A stretch of 9,707 nt of DNA from Bacteroidia bacterium (GTDB lineage Bacteria > Bacteroidota > Bacteroidia > Bacteroidales > Prolixibacteraceae), in the NCBI GenBank assembly GCA_025358395.1, contig JANYJT010000218.1, forward strand, positions 1-9,707, written 5' to 3'. The notes under the pieces were generated by a model that saw nothing but the letters and a program-made list of their open reading frames with translations, was not told the origin of the DNA and searched no databases. The translations under genes were made by a program, and so were the position numbers. Within the stretch, counting starts at the first letter, position 1; each line of letters opens with the position of its first letter. Of this stretch, positions 6,613-9,707 are shown one piece after another.

Positions 6613-7056
6613 TTATTGTGCGAATAAATCGTCCAGGATCACGATACCATCAGTGATACATTTTTGACAAATTTTTTCGAATAGCTGGTTTTCAACGGCA
6701 TAAACATGTCCTTCTTCCGATCTCAGATCACATTTCAACAATTCGTCGCACCTCGTCGTATGATAAATTGATTTAAACCTACTGTCAAATTCCTGAATCA
6801 AGGCATACGAATGATTTTTGCGACTAATATTATCCTTGTACTTTTGGGAAGTATACAACCCAATTACCATGAAGGCTCCGGTCACAGCACCACATTTCTC
6901 CTGTAACCTGCCCATACCTCCGCCAAATCCGACCGAAATACTTAATGCCTGGTTCTCATCAAAGCCCAAATCTTCTTTATAGGCTGCCACTACAGACTGA
7001 GCACAGTTGTACCCAGACTTAAACAAATTGATTGCCTTATCTACTTTATCTTCCAT
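6613..7056 (-). CDS. C_GCAxxG_C_C family protein (putative redox-active cysteine protein)
   Basis: A 147-residue cytoplasmic protein without signal peptide or membrane segment, the usual length for this family. The defining features are present in order: SGYNCAQSV with Cys18, GFGGGMGRLQEKCGAVTGA with Cys55 in the CGAxxG motif, CDELLKC (Cys103, Cys109), and KICQKC (Cys130, Cys133). The family is predicted to be redox-active or metal-binding because of these cysteines; no reaction is firmly known to me. The start follows the stop of the GH38 gene by 40 bases, which fits co-transcription, although a thematic link with mannoside breakdown is not obvious. No Shine-Dalgarno is seen. The protein appears intact and complete. 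Confidence 0.88.
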   Translation of the reverse strand: MEDKVDKAINLFKSGYNCAQSVVAAYKEDLGFDENQALSISVGFGGGMGRLQEKCGAVTGAFMVIGLYTSQKYKDNISRKNHSYALIQEFDSRFKSIYHTTRCDELLKCDLRSEEGHVYAVENQLFEKICQKCITDGIVILDDLFAQ

Positions 7057-7096
7057 ATTATCAGATTTTTATATGTAAAAATTCAATTTGTAACTT

Positions 7097-9707
7097 TTAG
7101 AATTCGATCTCTATAAATTTAACTTCAAAAGGAGAAAAATGTATAGACGTGCCACTAGTTGCCACCTTTTTACCCATCGAGTTGACCACCGAAATAGTTT
7201 TTACGGAACGACCTGAAATGACACTAGCCAATGAAATGTCTGATTCAAGACCTTCCAGCTCCCTAAAGTGCAGCGCCACTGCATCTTTGCCATTGAGGGC
7301 CGGGCGGCTGTTTACCAGTAAAACGTTTGGAGAACCTACAATCTTCAGCGTTTCAGAAAAAAATTCTTTCAGCTCCGGTTTCCCGGAAGGAAACGTCCTG
7401 GTAGGAAAGCCATTTCTTTCACCCCACCCGAATTTGGCTGCAAAAGTGTTGGTTGTATCTTTGGAGGAGGTAAGCTGATAACTCCAGCTGAAACCGCCTT
7501 CCTGGTAAGCCCTGAAATTGGTGAACCAATAATTGTTCATGACCCATGAGTATAGCCAGGTCTTGCCCTGTTTGGGGTAGCGTTCGAATTTCCCCATGTT
7601 GAGACCACTGAATTGCCAGAGCGGTATTTCATCGCTGACAACGACAATCTGTCCCGCTTTGCCCCGAACCGCCACAAAATTCTGAGCCACGTTCCAATCG
7701 GAGGATGATCCAGGCAACTGTTGTCCTTGAGTCAGAGTACCACCAATGGTTTCGAAAACAATTCTGGAATCCGGAAAAGAAAAAGGAAAGGCCACATATA
7801 AGGCTTCCGGTTCTGTAATGATCTGTTTGTGAGCATAGTATTTAAATTCTATCTTTTTAATGTTGTTATAAAGCCTTATCTCAACATCCAGACCTCTCGG
7901 CGAATTGTCGGTTCCTTTTTCCATTCCGGCAAGATCAGCACTGATTTTGAGACTTTCCCAGACATTTCCATTTATCCCCTTTTGGACCTTAACATTGGAA
8001 ACCGAAGTATGAGAAGGTTCATATTTGTTTCGCGACGGCATGGTTTCATGAATAGCCTGTCCCAATTTCCAGGGATTGTGCATATCGATCAATTCTATCT
8101 GCAAATCTTTGTCGATCAAACTTTTGATAGCTCCCGTGAGCTTGTCAATTGTCAATCGATAGTATTTATTTTCAAGTTGATCTGTATTTTGTTCCTCCTC
8201 ATTCACGGGAACTTGCTCCGCTGAAATCTCAATTTTAAGTGTCTTTACGCCAAGTGCCGGTATATCATTCACATCCATTGCCCAATAGGCTCCTTCTGCT
8301 CGTTTGCTAACCATTTGTGATGGCACCGGAAGTCCTGTGGAAAGGTCTATAATCCTTACCTTATGAATAATTGGGAGCACTTCGAAATCAACAAATAGGC
8401 TAATGGTTCCCGAGCGTTTCCAACCCAATGAGTTGATAACATGAATAACAGGAAAGTCTGCCTTCTTTAAAAATGGCTGAAATCTTGCGAGAGCTTCTTC
8501 GTGAAGCAAGGTCTGCATTTTTAAAGCTTCCCAGGCATAAGCTCCTTTCTGAAGCCATTGTCGGGTTGTATTTTCGGAATGCGGGCGGTCAATACTTTCG
8601 TCAGCACCAAACGTGTGTTCATCGTAGAAAATGGCATTTTCGGCTATGTGATCTGTCTTCGACTGTAAATTTGGGTTGAGCTCCCCTCCTTTTATTGCTA
8701 CCATGGCGAAGAGTCCTTCATCTACCTGCTTCAAATTCTGCAGTTTTCTCACTTCCGCGGTTTCCCGGGAGGCAGACCCTGCACCATCCGTCCACCAATC
8801 GAGCCATGCTTTCCGGTAGACAGGTAACTTGCCGGCATAATTCTTTTCGATATACTCAAAAAAATCGCTGGCAACTGCAAGTTTCAGTTTAGGAGTTTCG
8901 TATTTTTCATTCCATTCCTTCACCAATTGACAGGCTGCTGTTGAAGGTGGGGCATTGTCGGTAAAGTACCCTGAAAACTGTATGGCAATCTTGTCAAAGG
9001 GATACTTTTTTGCATCCAGATCTGCCAAATGTTCCAGCATTTTTTCGGGTTTGATGGCTTTACTTTCCAATCCAAAGAAATTACCGGTCATGTAGTGATC
9101 TGCCCGGAAAGACAACAGTCTCTCGCCCGAGGGGGCTTCCCACCAGAAAAGGGTTGGAAGATTGAAGGGAAGGATGGATCTCGTCTCGTTGATTCCCATG
9201 TTCAGGTACTTCACGCCGGTATTTTTGAAATAGTCCGGCATGCACCAGGCAATTCCGTTTACGTCGTTCTGCATTACAGTTTTCACGGGAAAACCTGCCT
9301 CTTGAATGGTCTGCAAAGGTCTTAGAAAGTCTGTCATCAGGTTTTCATCCGAGGTTTCTGCCATGTTGCAAAACATTCCTGTTACCTCAATCCGACCTTC
9401 GGCTACTCTTTTCTTCAGACGCTCAATTTGGGCTTTTGGCCTGGTATTCAAATACTCCTTTACCACCCAGGCCGATTCGCATGTCCAGCGAAATTTGGCA
9501 TCATCAGGAAAGTCATCTGTCTGGTCACAATAGTCCAGTGCATAATCAATGTATCGTTGGTGTTCTGCCAGAATTTCAGATTGCGGTCTGGTGTAACCAA
9601 TATCGGTATGTGAATGCTGAACCAGAAAAAGTTCCCATTTCCGAGGCGGTGTCACCAGCAAATCAGATTTGATCGGAGCGCCACTGTTTATGGATGTCAG
9701 AAAGCTG
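7097..9707 (-). CDS. Glycoside hydrolase family 38 (alpha-mannosidase type), N-terminus outside window
   Basis: The frame is open to the right edge, giving 869 visible residues (first full codon at 9706). GH38 enzymes are retaining, Zn-dependent alpha-mannosidases. Counting visible residues, the signature QHSHTDIGYT gives metal ligands His33 and Asp35. MQNDVNGIAW holds the catalytic nucleophile Asp148, and YDEHTFGADES supplies His364, the further metal ligand. FWWEAPSGERLLSF (about 187-200) is also typical. The helical middle domain continues to about residue 400 (ENTTRQWLQKGAYAWEAL), followed by the large C-terminal beta-sandwich region to the stop at 7097. The residues before HSHTDIGYT show that only a short N-terminal part, perhaps with the signal peptide, is missing. 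A TTG at 9661 could be read as a start, but coding sequence continues upstream of it without a stop. Substrate linkage cannot be read from sequence; the GH127 gene nearby hints at plant or microbial glycans rich in mannose and arabinose. Confidence 0.91.
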   Translation of the reverse strand, partial: SFLTSINSGAPIKSDLLVTPPRKWELFLVQHSHTDIGYTRPQSEILAEHQRYIDYALDYCDQTDDFPDDAKFRWTCESAWVVKEYLNTRPKAQIERLKKRVAEGRIEVTGMFCNMAETSDENLMTDFLRPLQTIQEAGFPVKTVMQNDVNGIAWCMPDYFKNTGVKYLNMGINETRSILPFNLPTLFWWEAPSGERLLSFRADHYMTGNFFGLESKAIKPEKMLEHLADLDAKKYPFDKIAIQFSGYFTDNAPPSTAACQLVKEWNEKYETPKLKLAVASDFFEYIEKNYAGKLPVYRKAWLDWWTDGAGSASRETAEVRKLQNLKQVDEGLFAMVAIKGGELNPNLQSKTDHIAENAIFYDEHTFGADESIDRPHSENTTRQWLQKGAYAWEALKMQTLLHEEALARFQPFLKKADFPVIHVINSLGWKRSGTISLFVDFEVLPIIHKVRIIDLSTGLPVPSQMVSKRAEGAYWAMDVNDIPALGVKTLKIEISAEQVPVNEEEQNTDQLENKYYRLTIDKLTGAIKSLIDKDLQIELIDMHNPWKLGQAIHETMPSRNKYEPSHTSVSNVKVQKGINGNVWESLKISADLAGMEKGTDNSPRGLDVEIRLYNNIKKIEFKYYAHKQIITEPEALYVAFPFSFPDSRIVFETIGGTLTQGQQLPGSSSDWNVAQNFVAVRGKAGQIVVVSDEIPLWQFSGLNMGKFERYPKQGKTWLYSWVMNNYWFTNFRAYQEGGFSWSYQLTSSKDTTNTFAAKFGWGERNGFPTRTFPSGKPELKEFFSETLKIVGSPNVLLVNSRPALNGKDAVALHFRELEGLESDISLASVISGRSVKTISVVNSMGKKVATSGTSIHFSPFEVKFIEIEF

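Noticed and set aside
7829..8224. Plus-strand open frame of 131 codons
   Set aside because: It lies wholly inside the GH38 gene on the opposite strand and shows no domain of its own.
9659..9661. TTG as the start of the GH38 gene
   Set aside because: The frame continues upstream to the window edge with plausible coding sequence, and starting here would leave no signal peptide and a very short lead-in to the HTDIGYT motif.

Overview
The window looks like a piece of a Bacteroidota chromosome, possibly a Marinilabiliales-type or other polysaccharide-degrading environmental lineage. The lineage below phylum is inference. The reasons are two lipoproteins with Bacteroidota-style lipoboxes, A/T-rich leaders without a Shine-Dalgarno, an ORF6N-domain gene of the type common in this phylum, SbsA-like Ig repeats on a c-type cytochrome, and two carbohydrate-active enzymes. 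All six genes lie on the minus strand, so transcription runs from high to low coordinates. No rRNA, tRNA, CRISPR array, insertion sequence or SusC/SusD pair is visible.

Layout in transcription order. (1) 9707-7097: a glycoside hydrolase family 38 (alpha-mannosidase type) enzyme whose N-terminus lies beyond the right edge. (2) 7056-6613: a small C_GCAxxG_C_C-type cysteine protein, 40 bases downstream and plausibly co-transcribed. (3) 6576-6501: an imperfect inverted repeat built from CGCAAA-like units. (4) 6479-4584: a 631-residue lipoprotein with a Cys/His arrangement suggesting a papain-like hydrolase; it fits no family I can name. (5) 4571-4495: a 9-base tandem repeat beside a perfect 19-bp inverted repeat. 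(6) 4432-3875: an ORF6N-domain protein whose coding sequence contains a near-perfect 27-bp palindrome over the conserved RSQFVTS motif. (7) 3833-1941: a secreted GH127-type (DUF1680) beta-L-arabinofuranosidase-like enzyme with the Glu/Cys/Cys-Cys metal site. (8) 1940-1593: an A/T-rich intergenic region with a perfect 11-bp hairpin. (9) 1580-1: the N-terminal 526 residues of a lipoprotein with four SbsA-like Ig domains followed by a CxxCH haem motif, cut by the left edge.

The enzymes suggest glycan breakdown: GH38 for alpha-mannosides and GH127 for beta-L-arabinofuranosides. Without SusC/SusD or a regulator I would not call this a complete polysaccharide utilisation locus. The lipoprotein hydrolase and the Ig-cytochrome lipoprotein would sit in the outer or periplasmic envelope. 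The ORF6N gene and the repeats around it look like accessory insertions between metabolic genes. The most unusual signals are the coding palindrome in ORF6N, the two different inverted repeats bracketing the unassigned lipoprotein gene, and the Ig-stalk cytochrome architecture.
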